From Microvirga sp. VF16 (GTDB lineage: Bacteria; Pseudomonadota; Alphaproteobacteria; Rhizobiales; Beijerinckiaceae), in the NCBI RefSeq assembly GCF_016864375.1, contig NZ_CP069354.1:1-64000 (forward strand): DNA of 64,000 nucleotides. Reading direction: 5' to 3'. The notes beneath the pieces are model-generated. The model saw nothing but the letters and a program-made list of their open reading frames with translations. It made no database searches and was not told the origin of the DNA. Numbering within the stretch: the first letter of the stretch is position 1; every line of letters starts with the position of its first letter. A program made the position numbers and the translations under genes. This document shows, in pieces, positions 38,264 to 46,735 of this stretch.

Positions 38264-38851
38264 ATGGGCGAGCCAATCAAGACATACACGGCCTTTGCGG
38301 GCCCGCGCCTGATCGCTTCGGGCCCCCTCGCCGCGGTTGCCAAGGCAACCAAGACCGTTCTCGACGAGGGCGAGAGCGCGCCGGTGCTCGTTCTCGACGA
38401 CGAGACCTGTCGGGTCGTTGAGGTGGATTTTCGCGGCACGCCCGAAGATGTGCTGAAGCGGCTGGGTGAGGTTTCCGACAAGCCCGAGCCCCGCGGCCCG
38501 GGCCGGCCCAAGCTCGGCGTCGTTGCGCGAGAGGTGACCCTGCTGCCGCGGCATTGGGAATGGCTCAATGCCCAGCCTGGCGGTGCGTCCGTTGCGCTGC
38601 GCAAAGTGGTCGAGGAAGCAAGGCGCAGCAACGAGTCCAAGGATCGCGTACGGCAGGCCCAGGAGGCGCTCTATCGGTTCATGTCGACTCTCGCCGGTGA
38701 TGAAGCCGGTTTTGAGGAAGCCTCGCGCGCTCTCTTTGGCGGAGATCAGAGGCTGTTCAAGGCTCTGATCCAGCTCTGGCCGAAGGACCTTCGAGCCCAC
38801 GCCGAGAAGCTAGCCGGCGCGGCATTCGCGAGCGAGTCGTCTGAGGCGTGA
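38264..38851 (+). CDS. DUF2239 family protein
   Basis: A 195-residue protein. The N-terminal part (TYTAFAGPRLIASGPL, then LVLDDETCRVVEVDFRGT) and the middle PRGPGRPKLGVVAREVTLLPRHWEWL (about 78-103) are the DUF2239 pattern. The GRPKLGV stretch resembles an AT-hook followed by a helical DNA-binding-like unit. Function is not established. A possible promoter TTGACA (38205-38210) with ATAAAA 16 bp downstream, and an 11-bp near-palindrome GTTAATTTAAC between them, precedes it. Confidence 0.85.
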   Translation: MGEPIKTYTAFAGPRLIASGPLAAVAKATKTVLDEGESAPVLVLDDETCRVVEVDFRGTPEDVLKRLGEVSDKPEPRGPGRPKLGVVAREVTLLPRHWEWLNAQPGGASVALRKVVEEARRSNESKDRVRQAQEALYRFMSTLAGDEAGFEEASRALFGGDQRLFKALIQLWPKDLRAHAEKLAGAAFASESSEA

Positions 38852-38869
38852 GGCGATAGAAGCGCGTGT

Positions 38870-39409
38870 CTATCGCACGAACATGATGGTCGGATTGCCC
38901 TTGTAGGTCGTGTGCTGCCATTCCCGGTAGCCGCATTTTTCCGCCACCCGGATCGATGGCGCGTTCTCGGGCGCGATGATGCAGGCCGTGCGCACAGGAC
39001 CGAAATGCTTTTCGCCCCAGGCGAGAGCAGCCCGTGCGGCTTCCGTTGCATATCCTCTGCCATGGCTGTGAGGCGCCAGGACCCAGCCGATTTCCGGTAC
39101 CCCATCGAGGGAGGGCTCGATCTCCCGCCGGAAATCGGCAAACCCGACTTCTCCCATGAAGCGATCGGTTTCCTTTTCGGTGATGACCCAATAACCGAAC
39201 CTCAGCAGGGCCCAATGTCCGGCATAGCGCAGCAACCTTGCCCAGACCTCCTCCTGCGTGGACGGCTTGCCGCCGATGAAGCGAGTCACCTCCGGGTTTG
39301 TCCAGAGAGCGAAACAATCGGCAAAATCCTCCGCCCGATGGCCGCGCAGGATGAGACGCTCGGTTTCGAGAACGGGCACTGTTTCGGAGAAGACGAGGGA
39401 ACGTGACAT
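38870..39409 (-). CDS. GNAT family N-acetyltransferase (RimJ/RimL-like)
   Basis: A 179-residue acetyltransferase of the Acetyltransf_3 group: LETERLILRGHRAEDFADCF at the start, IGWVLAPHSHGRGYATEAARAAL carrying the acetyl-CoA-binding loop (near 112-135), and NAPSIRVAEKCGYREW. Likely protein N-terminal or small-molecule acetylation. Start ATG 39409 has AAGG upstream. Converges with the DUF2239 gene (18 bp apart). Confidence 0.88.
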   Translation of the reverse strand: MSRSLVFSETVPVLETERLILRGHRAEDFADCFALWTNPEVTRFIGGKPSTQEEVWARLLRYAGHWALLRFGYWVITEKETDRFMGEVGFADFRREIEPSLDGVPEIGWVLAPHSHGRGYATEAARAALAWGEKHFGPVRTACIIAPENAPSIRVAEKCGYREWQHTTYKGNPTIMFVR

Positions 39410-39443
39410 CGAGAAGCCTTGAGTTTTTGGAGCACGGAATGTT

Positions 39444-39570
39444 CTAGGGCATCGGACCCAAAAGGGATTTCTGGGTCCGATGCTCAATCCCTTAAGCGGC
39501 GCATCGTTGATGCGGAACCGGAGGTCCGCGTCAGCGAAAACCGGATCCACTTTTCCGAACGATGCGCTAG
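39444..39570. repeat. Two-hairpin dispersed element, copy 5 (complete)
   Basis: CTAGGGCATCGGACCC…GGGTCCGATGCTC (module 2), linker AATCCCTTAAGCG, then GCGCATCGTTGATGCGG…CACTTTTCCGAACGATGCGCTAG (module 1). Across 126 bp it differs from the 61595-61720 copy at three positions, with no gaps. Its terminal CTAG gives the TAG stop (39567-39569) of the minus-strand DUF1345 gene. Confidence 0.9.
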
Positions 39571-40211
39571 AGCAATCCCGCGCCGACATTCACCGCCAAC
39601 GCAAGAATCGTAGTGTTGAAGAGGAAGGCCAGGATCGTGTGGGCGAGCACCAAGCGGCGCATGCGCCGGGAGACGATCACCACGTCCGAGGTCTGCGCCG
39701 CTGCGCCGAGGTTGAACGAGAAATACAGGAAATCCCAGTAATCGGGCTCGCCCTTGCCCGGAAAGGCGAGACCCTGTCGCTCTCCATCATCGCCGTAATA
39801 TTCATGCGCGTAATGGATGGCATAGATCGTGTGCACGAAGAACCATGAACAGAGAATGGTGATGCCGGCAATGGTCAGGTGGAAGCCCTGCTGATCGGCC
39901 TGGCTATTGTGAATATTGGTCAACTCCACCGCGATGGCAGCCAGACTCGCGACGGACGCTGCAAGCGTCAATGCAAGCACGACGACCCCGCTTTCGTCCT
40001 CCTGCGTCGCACGCTCTTGCATCTGAGTCGGGGAGGAGCGCAGGGCCATCGTCCAGGCGAGGAAGAGATAGAAGGCAACACCGATATCCCAGCCCACGAG
40101 CATCCGCGAATTCGCCGGCCAGGACGACGGCAGAATGGCGAAGACCAGAAGCGTAACGACGGCGGAGCCGAGAAGCCGTGGACGCAGGCGGGCCTGGAGG
40201 GGGATGAGCAT
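39567..40211 (-). CDS. DUF1345 family membrane protein
   Basis: A 214-residue protein with about six membrane helices. It contains WTMALRSSPTQMQERATQEDE after the second helix, the AHEYYGDD stretch followed by YWDFLYFSFNLGAAAQTSDV (near 148-168), and a last helix ending NVGAGLL. This matches DUF1345 and its QTSD-type channel-like region; function unproven. ATG 40211 is chosen over a TTG further upstream. The final codon and TAG stop lie in a dispersed palindromic element. Confidence 0.85.
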   Translation of the reverse strand: MLIPLQARLRPRLLGSAVVTLLVFAILPSSWPANSRMLVGWDIGVAFYLFLAWTMALRSSPTQMQERATQEDESGVVVLALTLAASVASLAAIAVELTNIHNSQADQQGFHLTIAGITILCSWFFVHTIYAIHYAHEYYGDDGERQGLAFPGKGEPDYWDFLYFSFNLGAAAQTSDVVIVSRRMRRLVLAHTILAFLFNTTILALAVNVGAGLL

Positions 40212-40265
40212 CGAGAACTCGCAAACCAAACCGAACGGGACCTCTGGAGCCTGACACGATCTGTC

Positions 40266-40340
40266 TTAGAGCATCGGATCGGAAAGTGGACTCCACTTGG
40301 GGATCAATCCCACGCTCCACTTTTCCACGCGATGCGCTAG
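40266..40340. repeat. Dispersed element, copy 6 (shortened)
   Basis: TTAGAGCATCGGATCGGAAAG…CACTTTTCCACGCGATGCGCTAG: the two modules appear merged by deletion of the inner arms. It lies between the divergent DUF1345 and OsmC genes and does not supply a stop codon here. Confidence 0.75.
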
Positions 40341-40372
40341 ATCACCAAGCCTATCCGCAAAAGGAGATCAGG

Positions 40373-40795
40373 ATGAACCGCAAAGCAAGAGCCGTCTGGC
40401 AGGGCACGGGCAAGGATGGCACCGGACATCTCACCTCGGATTCCGGCGTCCTGTCAGCGACGCCCTATTCCTTCAAGACCCGGTTCGAGAACGAGAAGGG
40501 CACAAATCCCGAGGAACTGATCGCCGCCGCTCATGCCGGCTGCTTCACCATGGCCCTTGCCTTCCAGCTCCAAGGCGCGGGCTTCACGCCCACCGAGCTT
40601 GCCACCGAGGCGGTCGTCTCCCTCGAGCAGGAGGGCAGCGGCTTCACGATCAAGAAATCGGCCCTGACACTCAACGCCAACGTGCCGGGCATCGACCGCG
40701 CCAAGTTCGAGGAATTGGCCCGCGCGGCGGAGAAGAACTGCCCGGTCTCCAAGGTGCTCAACGCCGAAATCACGATGGATTTCACGCTGGCTTAG
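40373..40795 (+). CDS. osmC: OsmC family peroxiredoxin
   Basis: A 140-residue thiol peroxidase that reduces organic hydroperoxides. The two catalytic cysteines are visible in AHAGCFTMALAF (about Cys57) and NCPVSKVL (about Cys123), with a glutamate in PEELIAAAHAG. Length matches the OsmC subgroup. AAGGAG lies 7 bases before ATG 40373; the longer frame from 40286 reads through a palindromic repeat. The substrate-supplying reductant is unknown. Confidence 0.92.
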   Translation: MNRKARAVWQGTGKDGTGHLTSDSGVLSATPYSFKTRFENEKGTNPEELIAAAHAGCFTMALAFQLQGAGFTPTELATEAVVSLEQEGSGFTIKKSALTLNANVPGIDRAKFEELARAAEKNCPVSKVLNAEITMDFTLA

Positions 40796-40798
40796 AGA

Positions 40799-41072
40799 GC
40801 GTCATCCCGGACAAGCGAAGCGAGATCCGGGATCGATCTCAGAACTAGACTCCACGTCATCACCGGCCTTGTGCCGGTGATCTCGATGAAGAAAAGCACC
40901 GAGCCTCACAGGATCGGGATGGCCGGGACAAGCCCGGCCATGACGTGGTGGGTGCAACGGGGCGATCTCACTCAGCGGTACCACCCCCACCCCTGCCCTC
41001 CCCGCAAGGGGGAGGGAATCCTGCGCTCCATTCTTCACGCGATCCCGGATCGGCTTCGCCGTCCGGGATGAC
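40799..41072. repeat. Composite intergenic repeat between osmC and dctP
   Basis: This holds a GTCATCCCGG / CCGGGATGACG pair at its two ends. Inside at 40852-40948 is a CCACGTCATCACCGGC…GGCCATGACGTGG element whose inverted copy lies at 54058-54154. Then comes a CACCCCCACCCCTGCCCTCC…AAGGGGGAGGG hairpin like that at 18862. No gene is seen. Confidence 0.75.
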
Positions 41073-41082
41073 GTTTAAATCC

Positions 41083-42069
41083 TTACATCGCCGCCTTCTT
41101 GTAGCTGTCGATGATCGCCTGTCCGTCGGAACCAGCCTTCTTCAGCCAGTCCTGCGTCAGTTGATCGCCGACCTTCTGCAGGCCCGACTTGAGCCCTGCG
41201 CTCGGCGGCTGGACCTTCATGCCCTTCGAGGCCATCTGGTCGGTGTACCACTTGGTCTTTTCCTGAGCCAGCTTCCAGCCGCGTTCCTCCGCCGTCTTGG
41301 CGGCTTTCAGCACCGCTTCCTGGGTCGGCTTGTCGAGGGCATCGAACGCCGCCTTGTTGACGAAGGTCAGGTTCTTCGGGATCCAGGCCTGCGTGTCGTA
41401 GAAGTGCGAGAGCGATTCCCACACCTTCGAGTCGTAGCCGGTGGCACCCGAGGTCATGAAGGTGTTGACGACGCCGGTGGCGAGCGCCTGCGGCAGGTCC
41501 GCTGCCTGCACCGTCACAGGCTGTGCGCCGACGATTTCGGCGATGCGCGCGGTGCCGGGATTGTAAGAGCGCCACTTCACGCCCTTCAGATCCTCGACGG
41601 TGTTGATATCCTTCTTGGCGAAGATGCCCTGCGGAGGCCACGGCACCGCAAAGAGCAGCATCAGACCCTGGCTCGCGAGCTTCTTCTCGACCGCCGGCTT
41701 CTGCACGTCCCAGAGCTTCTTCGCCTGATCGAAGGAGGTGGCGAGGAAGGGCACCACGTCGAGGCCGTAGATGGGATCCTCGTTCTCGTGCAGCGACATC
41801 AGCACCTCGCCGGCCTGGGCCTGCCCGGTCTGCACCGCGCGCTTGATTTCCGGCGCCTTGAACAGCGAGGCATTGCCGTGAACCGTGACCTGCAGCTTGC
41901 CGCCTGATGCGTCGGCGACGTCCTTGGCGAAAGCGTTCAGGTTCTCGGTGTGGAAGTTATCCGGCGGATAGGCAGCGGGCAGGTTCCACTTGGTCTGCGC
42001 CATGGCGGGCGCTGCCACGAGCAGCGCGCCCGCGAGGGTCAGACCGAAGCGTGTCATGTGTCTCATCAT
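41083..42069 (-). CDS. dctP: TRAP transporter substrate-binding protein DctP
   Basis: A 328-residue periplasmic solute receptor with signal peptide (MMRHMTRFGLTLAGALLVAAPAMA, cleavage before Q). Family landmarks: LPAAYPPDNFHTENLNAFAKDV at the mature start, WRSYNPGTARIAEIVGAQPV (with the conserved Arg that binds a carboxylate), and DSKVWESLSHFYDTQAWIPKNL. It delivers an organic acid to DctQ/DctM. AGAGGAG precedes the ATG. Third gene of the dctQ-dctM-dctP operon. Confidence 0.93.
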   Translation of the reverse strand: MMRHMTRFGLTLAGALLVAAPAMAQTKWNLPAAYPPDNFHTENLNAFAKDVADASGGKLQVTVHGNASLFKAPEIKRAVQTGQAQAGEVLMSLHENEDPIYGLDVVPFLATSFDQAKKLWDVQKPAVEKKLASQGLMLLFAVPWPPQGIFAKKDINTVEDLKGVKWRSYNPGTARIAEIVGAQPVTVQAADLPQALATGVVNTFMTSGATGYDSKVWESLSHFYDTQAWIPKNLTFVNKAAFDALDKPTQEAVLKAAKTAEERGWKLAQEKTKWYTDQMASKGMKVQPPSAGLKSGLQKVGDQLTQDWLKKAGSDGQAIIDSYKKAAM

Positions 42070-42097
42070 CGTTCTCCTCTGGTTTTTATGAACGGAT

Positions 42098-43405
42098 CTA
42101 ATCCGGAAAGGCCATCTGCGGCAGCACCATCACGATCTGCGGGAACACGGTGATGATCGCGACCGCCGCGACGAGCAGGAAGAAGAACGGCAATGCTGCG
42201 AGCGCCACCGTGTTCGAATCCTTGCCCGACATGGTCTGCAGCACGAAGAGGTTGAAGCCGACCGGCGGCGACACCTCCGCCATCTCGACCACGAGAATGA
42301 GGAAGATGCCGAACCAGATCAGGTCGAAGCCCGCGGTCTTCACCATCGGGATCACCACCGCCGTCGTCAGCACGATCATGGAGATGCCGTCGAGCGCCGT
42401 GCCGAGCAGGATGTACATGATCGTCAGCGCGGCGATGAGCGCGTAAGGCGACAGATGCAGGCTGTCGACCCAGGTCGCGAGCGCCTGCGGGATGCCGGTA
42501 TAGGCCATCGAGGTCGACATGAAGGAGGCGCCGGCGAGGATCAGCATGATCATGCAGGTGATGCGCGTCGTGCCCATCACGCTGGCCCAGAACGATTCCC
42601 ACGACAGCGAGCCCGACCACCACGCAATCGCCAGCGAGCCGAGCACGCCCCAGGCCGCGCATTCGGTGGCCGTGGCCCAGCCGAGCAGCAGGGTGAGGAA
42701 GACGAGCGTGATCAGCAAGGCCACGGGGATGAGATTGGTCGATTCCTTGATCTTCTCGCTAAGGCTCATCCTCGGTTCGGGCGGCGGCGATTTCTTCGGA
42801 TTGAGCAGCGACCACACGGCGATGTAGCCGGAATAGAGCGCCATCACGAGCAGGCCCGGCAGGAAGCCCGCCAGAAAGATCTGGATGATCGAGACGTTGG
42901 CGGCGACCGCATAGACCACCATGGTGATCGACGGTGGAATGAGGATGCCGAGCGTGCCTGCACCGGCAAGCGAACCCAAGCTCACCGTCTCGTCGTAGCC
43001 ACGCTTCTTCAATTCGGGCAATGCAATCTTGGCGACCGTCGCGCAGGTTGCCGCCGATGAGCCGGAAACGGACCCGAAGAGGCCGCAGGCGAGCACGTTC
43101 ACGTGCATCAGCCGCCCCGGCAGCCAGTTGAGCCAGGGGGCGAGGCCGCGGAACATCTCTTCCGACAACCGCGTGCGGAACAGGATCTCGCCCATCCAGA
43201 TGAAGAGCGGCAGCGCCGCGAGCGTCCAGGACGCGGAATTGCCCCAGATCGTGGTGGCGAGCACCGAGCCCGCCGGAATGCCGCCTCCGACGAACTGCAT
43301 GCCGACCCAGCCGCAGGCCATGAGCGCGATCGCGATCCACACGCCGCCGGCAAGCAGCACCGCGAGGAACAGGAGCAGCAGGCCCGAAATCTCGATGAGT
43401 TCCAT
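42098..43405 (-). CDS. dctM: TRAP transporter large permease DctM
   Basis: A 435-residue permease with 12-13 membrane helices; SGSSAATCATVAKIALPELKKRGYDE (near 103-128) and AGTLGILIPPSITMVVYAV (near 137-155) are DctM signatures. It imports the ligand presented by DctP using the sodium or proton gradient. It sits between dctQ (6-bp gap) and dctP (28-bp gap). Confidence 0.94.
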   Translation of the reverse strand: MELIEISGLLLLFLAVLLAGGVWIAIALMACGWVGMQFVGGGIPAGSVLATTIWGNSASWTLAALPLFIWMGEILFRTRLSEEMFRGLAPWLNWLPGRLMHVNVLACGLFGSVSGSSAATCATVAKIALPELKKRGYDETVSLGSLAGAGTLGILIPPSITMVVYAVAANVSIIQIFLAGFLPGLLVMALYSGYIAVWSLLNPKKSPPPEPRMSLSEKIKESTNLIPVALLITLVFLTLLLGWATATECAAWGVLGSLAIAWWSGSLSWESFWASVMGTTRITCMIMLILAGASFMSTSMAYTGIPQALATWVDSLHLSPYALIAALTIMYILLGTALDGISMIVLTTAVVIPMVKTAGFDLIWFGIFLILVVEMAEVSPPVGFNLFVLQTMSGKDSNTVALAALPFFFLLVAAVAIITVFPQIVMVLPQMAFPD

Positions 43406-43411
43406 GACGCG

Positions 43412-43957
43412 CTACACTCCACTCTGGATCGCGCGCTCCACCACCTCTTCGGCAGTGGTGGCGGGCGGCTTCTCGTAACGCGGATCGCCGCCGCGCAGCA
43501 CATGGATGAACTCGTCGACGAAGGCGATGAACAGGATCACGAGGCCGGTGGCGTAACCGATCTGCGGGATCCAGAGCGGGATCGCCAGCACGCCCTGGGC
43601 CATGTCGTTGAAGCGCCAGCTGTCATAGGTGAGCACCACCGCATGCCAGGCGAAAAAGCCGACGAAGCACAAGCCGATCACGAGCGCAAACATCTCGAAC
43701 CACCAGCGGGCGCGTCCGCGCAGGCGGTCGGTGATCAGCCCGACCCGGATCATCTCGCCGGAGCGAAAGGTATGGGCCAAGCCCAGGAAGGCCATCGCGG
43801 CCATGGACCAGGAGGCGAGATCGTCGCCCGCGGGAATGTTGATGCCGACGCCTCGCCCGAGGGACAGGCCCATCATGAGGAGAAAGATGATGAGGAGAAA
43901 AACGCCAGCGAGGTAGCCAGCGAAAAGATAAAGGCCGTCGAGGAAGGTTCGGATCAT
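43412..43957 (-). CDS. dctQ: TRAP transporter small permease DctQ
   Basis: A 181-residue protein with four membrane helices and the DctQ helix pattern: LYLFAGYLAGVFLLIIFLLMMG, ASWSMAAMAFLGLAHTFRSGEMIRV, WWFEMFALVIGLCFVGFFAWHAV, and WIPQIGYATGLVILFIAFV. First gene of the TRAP operon. ATG 43957 is chosen as family N-termini start MIRTFLDGLY; an upstream in-frame start at 44008 is less likely. Confidence 0.9.
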   Translation of the reverse strand: MIRTFLDGLYLFAGYLAGVFLLIIFLLMMGLSLGRGVGINIPAGDDLASWSMAAMAFLGLAHTFRSGEMIRVGLITDRLRGRARWWFEMFALVIGLCFVGFFAWHAVVLTYDSWRFNDMAQGVLAIPLWIPQIGYATGLVILFIAFVDEFIHVLRGGDPRYEKPPATTAEEVVERAIQSGV

Positions 43958-44160
43958 GCGGTCCGTGTCAAAAGATCGACGAGAAAGCGTAGCCGAGTTT
44001 AGGACCATTCACGGCAGGAGCAAGGGGGTCCTTAATGCCGCGCTGCACAGGCATTGAGCAAAGCCTGCGACACTACCCGTCTTCCTGACAGAACCAATCG
44101 CCAACTTCGCCGTTGAGAGGTCAGATGCGATCGTGCGTCACATAAAATCAGGAGGAATAC

Positions 44161-44730
44161 ATGGCTTCCAAACATCTCATGATGGCGCTTCTCGGCACGG
44201 CTCTGCTGTCGGTGCCCGCTCTCGCCCAAACGCAATCGCCCAGCTCGCCCGCGAGCCCGAGCGCCGCTTCGTCGTCCACCATGTCCACGGGCAACTGGAT
44301 GACCCAGGAGCGGCCGGGCCAATGGCGCGCCTCCAAGATCGAAGGCTTGAACGTCTACAACGAAGGTAACGAGAAGATCGGCGACATTCGCGAATTGCTG
44401 GTGGATCAGAGCGGCCGAATCGAGGCCGTCGTGGTCGGTGTGGGTGGCTTCCTCGGCATGGGTGAACATGACGTGGCCGTTCCTTTCGACCAGATCAAGT
44501 TCGTCAACGAGCCGCGCGCGGCTGCGACCGCGGCGAACACCGCCCCTCCTGGGGCAGCCGGCACAACGACGGGCGCCACCACAAGCGCCCCGACAACGAC
44601 GGGTTCGACTGCGACGACGGCTCCGGCCGCGCCTGCGGACACCATGAATCGGGCGGCCCCGGATCATGCTCTCCTGAACATGACCAAGGATCAGCTCAAG
44701 GCGGCGCCGGAATTCAAGTACAGCCGCTAA
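44161..44730 (+). CDS. Exported PRC-barrel domain protein
   Basis: A 189-residue protein with a signal peptide (MASKHLMMALLGTALLSVPALA), a Ser/Pro-rich linker, a PRC-barrel core (GQWRASKIEGLNVYNEGNEK, KIGDIRELLVDQSGRIEAVVV, about 53-100) and a Thr/Ala-rich tail (TTGATTSAPTTTGSTATT, about 135-160). PRC-barrels bind other proteins or cofactors. AGGAGG lies 5 bases before the ATG. A strong terminator follows and it converges with another small exported protein. Confidence 0.87.
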   Translation: MASKHLMMALLGTALLSVPALAQTQSPSSPASPSAASSSTMSTGNWMTQERPGQWRASKIEGLNVYNEGNEKIGDIRELLVDQSGRIEAVVVGVGGFLGMGEHDVAVPFDQIKFVNEPRAAATAANTAPPGAAGTTTGATTSAPTTTGSTATTAPAAPADTMNRAAPDHALLNMTKDQLKAAPEFKYSR

Positions 44731-44749
44731 GTCCTCTCGCTGGAGTGAG

Positions 44750-44772
44750 AAAGGGGCCCGATGGGCCCCTTT
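44750..44772. terminator. Terminator between convergent genes
   Basis: AAAGGGGCCC (44750-44759) and GGGCCCCTTT (44763-44772) form a perfect 10-bp stem with a 3-nt loop, with CTTATT after it. It can serve the PRC-barrel gene, and possibly the opposing gene that ends at 44785. Confidence 0.85.
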
Positions 44773-44784
44773 CTTATTGGCTGC

Positions 44785-45159
44785 TTACGATTTCTGGTGT
44801 GCGATGATCCGGTCCTTGATCGCATCATAGGCATTCTGCGGAATGATCTTCCTGTCCACGAGTTCGTTCTTGGCCTTGTACGGGCGGCCCTTGATGATCG
44901 CATCCGCCCGGGCCGAGCCGATCTGGGGAAGCTTGTCGAGCTGATCCTTGGGCGCGGTATTGATATCGAGCAGAGCGCTGGTGGAGGCTGTCGTGTGGGG
45001 CATAGGCTTGGCTGTGCCCGCCGCTGGGGCCGTGCTGGTCATCGGCGGCTTCGCCGCTGTACCGGATGGAGCGGCACCTGGAGCCGCCGTCTGCGCGAAA
45101 GCGGGTGAGACGAGCAACGAGCCGAGAGTGAACAAAGTTCCGAATTGAGACAGACGCAT
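44785..45159 (-). CDS. Exported helix-hairpin-helix protein (ComEA-like)
   Basis: A 124-residue protein with a signal peptide (MRLSQFGTLFTLGSLLVSPAFA), an Ala/Pro/Thr-rich linker, and a C-terminal helix-hairpin-helix unit: LLDINTAPKDQLDKLPQIGSARADAIIKG, followed by KNELVDRKIIPQNAYDAIKDRI. ComEA-type HhH proteins bind DNA outside the cytoplasm, though many short versions are untested. GAAGGAG precedes the ATG. Converges with the PRC-barrel gene. Confidence 0.85.
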   Translation of the reverse strand: MRLSQFGTLFTLGSLLVSPAFAQTAAPGAAPSGTAAKPPMTSTAPAAGTAKPMPHTTASTSALLDINTAPKDQLDKLPQIGSARADAIIKGRPYKAKNELVDRKIIPQNAYDAIKDRIIAHQKS

Positions 45160-45238
45160 GGAAATCTCCTTCGATGGCCGGGCTGTTCCCGAAGTCCTTC
45201 ACCCGGCATCATCCAAGTCCAAAATTAGCGTACAGTTA

Positions 45239-45274
45239 GACCTGGATGCTCTATTAGACTTGGATGCTCTATTC
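45239..45274. repeat. 18-bp tandem direct repeat
   Basis: GACCTGGATGCTCTATTA (45239-45256) is followed directly by GACTTGGATGCTCTATTC (45257-45274), with two differences. It lies upstream of the radical SAM gene, about 90 bp before its LexA box, in the divergent space with the HhH gene. Possible double binding site; nothing identifies the protein. Confidence 0.7.
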
Positions 45275-45362
45275 TCCTTGGTTCAGCTTCCGGTTTCACA
45301 ACCGCACGATGCGACCTCCCGCCCCTCCCGGCGACGCTCGCCATCGTCTCACCTTCATGCTA

Positions 45363-45377
45363 GAACAAAACAGGAAC
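45363..45377 (+). promoter_or_regulatory. LexA (SOS) box of the radical SAM-UdgX operon
   Basis: GAAC-AAAACAG-GAAC is a perfect alphaproteobacterial LexA site (GAAC-N7-GAAC) ending 17 bases before the start codon at 45395. Placement fits repression of the operon under normal growth and induction by DNA damage. Confidence 0.82.
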
Positions 45378-45394
45378 AAATCTGCGAAAGACCC

Positions 45395-46609
45395 ATGGAC
45401 GAGAAGCTTAGCCGGAAGCTGCGCATCCTGGCGGACGCGGCGAAATACGATGCCTCCTGCTCCTCCTCCGGTGCGCCCAAGCGCAACGCGGATGTAGGAG
45501 GCTTAGGCTCGACGGTCGGAACCGGCATCTGCCACGCCTACACGCCGGACGGGCGCTGCGTGTCGCTGTTAAAAATCCTGCTCACCAATTACTGCCTGTT
45601 CGACTGCGCCTATTGCGTGAACCGGCGCTCGTCCAACGTGAAGCGGGCGAAGTTTTCCGTCGACGAGGTGGTGACGCTCACCATCGAGTTCTACAAGCGC
45701 AACTATATCGAGGGCCTGTTTCTCTCCTCCGGCATCATCCGCTCGCCCGACTACACCATGGAGCAGATGCTGCTGGTGGCGAAGAAGCTGCGCCGCGACC
45801 ATGGCTTTCGCGGCTATATCCATTTGAAGACGATTCCCGAAGCGAGTCCCTGGCTCATCGAGGAGGCGGGCCTGTGGGCCGACCGCCTGTCGATCAATCT
45901 CGAACTGCCGACGGAAAAGAGCCTGGAGCGGCTGGCACCGGAGAAGGACGGTGCTTCCATCGAGAGCGCCATGGCGCAGATGTTCGAGCGCATCGAGGAG
46001 GCGCGCGAGGAACATCGTCATTTCTCACCCGCGGGTCAGACGACACAGATGATCATCGGTGCCGACGAGACCACGGATGCGGATGTCTTGCGCACCTCGG
46101 CCAAGCTCTACGGCCATTACGACATGAAGCGCGTCTATTACTCCGCCTTCAGCCCGATCCCGGATTCAAGCGCGATCCTGCCGCTGAAATCGCCGCCGCT
46201 GATGCGCGAGAGCCGATTGTATCAGGCCGATTGGCTGCTGCGCTATTACGGCTTCGACGTGGACGAGATCGCGTCGAGCGGCGAGAACGGCATGCTCAAT
46301 CTCGACATCGACCCCAAGCTCGCCTGGGCGCTCAAGAACCGCCACCGCTTTCCCGTCGATGTGAACCGCGCCGAGCGCGAGATGCTGCTGCGTGTGCCGG
46401 GCCTCGGCGCGCGGGCGGTCGACAAGATCGTGGTCGCCCGCAGGCACACGGCCTTGCGACTCGACGACATCGCCCGTCTCACCTCGGGGCTGAAACGCGC
46501 CAAACCCTTCCTCATCACGGCCGATCATCATCCAAGAGCGAAGCTCGACCAACTCGACCTGCGCGAGCGGCTGATCGAGAAGCCGGAACAGTTGAGCTTG
46601 TTTGGATGA
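45395..46609 (+). CDS. Putative DNA modification/repair radical SAM protein
   Basis: A 404-residue radical SAM enzyme. The cluster-binding CLFDCAYC gives Cys67, Cys71 and Cys74 (Cx3Cx2C). The barrel continues with FLSSGIIRSPDYTMEQML and IHLKTIPEASPWLIEEAG. After about 320 comes a helix-hairpin-helix like segment (VNRAEREMLLRVPGLGARAVDKIVVARR), suggesting DNA binding. This matches the family always found beside UDG-like/DUF4130 proteins. Its reaction is unknown. It is preceded by a LexA box and followed after 126 bp by the DUF4130-UdgX gene. ATG 45395 is chosen since upstream starts would cross the LexA box. Confidence 0.88.
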   Translation: MDEKLSRKLRILADAAKYDASCSSSGAPKRNADVGGLGSTVGTGICHAYTPDGRCVSLLKILLTNYCLFDCAYCVNRRSSNVKRAKFSVDEVVTLTIEFYKRNYIEGLFLSSGIIRSPDYTMEQMLLVAKKLRRDHGFRGYIHLKTIPEASPWLIEEAGLWADRLSINLELPTEKSLERLAPEKDGASIESAMAQMFERIEEAREEHRHFSPAGQTTQMIIGADETTDADVLRTSAKLYGHYDMKRVYYSAFSPIPDSSAILPLKSPPLMRESRLYQADWLLRYYGFDVDEIASSGENGMLNLDIDPKLAWALKNRHRFPVDVNRAEREMLLRVPGLGARAVDKIVVARRHTALRLDDIARLTSGLKRAKPFLITADHHPRAKLDQLDLRERLIEKPEQLSLFG

Positions 46610-46621
46610 GCGGATGTCTGG

Positions 46622-46722
46622 CTGTCATCCCGGGGCTGCGCAGCAGAACCCGGGATCGTTGGACCAGAATGGCGCCATATCCTGCACACGATCCCGGATC
46701 GCCCGTGGCGTCCGGGATGACG
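46622..46722. repeat. Palindromic intergenic repeat
   Basis: GCTGTCATCCCGGGG and GCGTCCGGGATGACG form the outer inverted pair, with AACCCGGGATCG and ACGATCCCGGATCG inside. It lies between the radical SAM gene and the UdgX gene and could form an mRNA hairpin in the operon. Confidence 0.7.
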
Positions 46723-46735
46723 AAGGAGAGACAGC

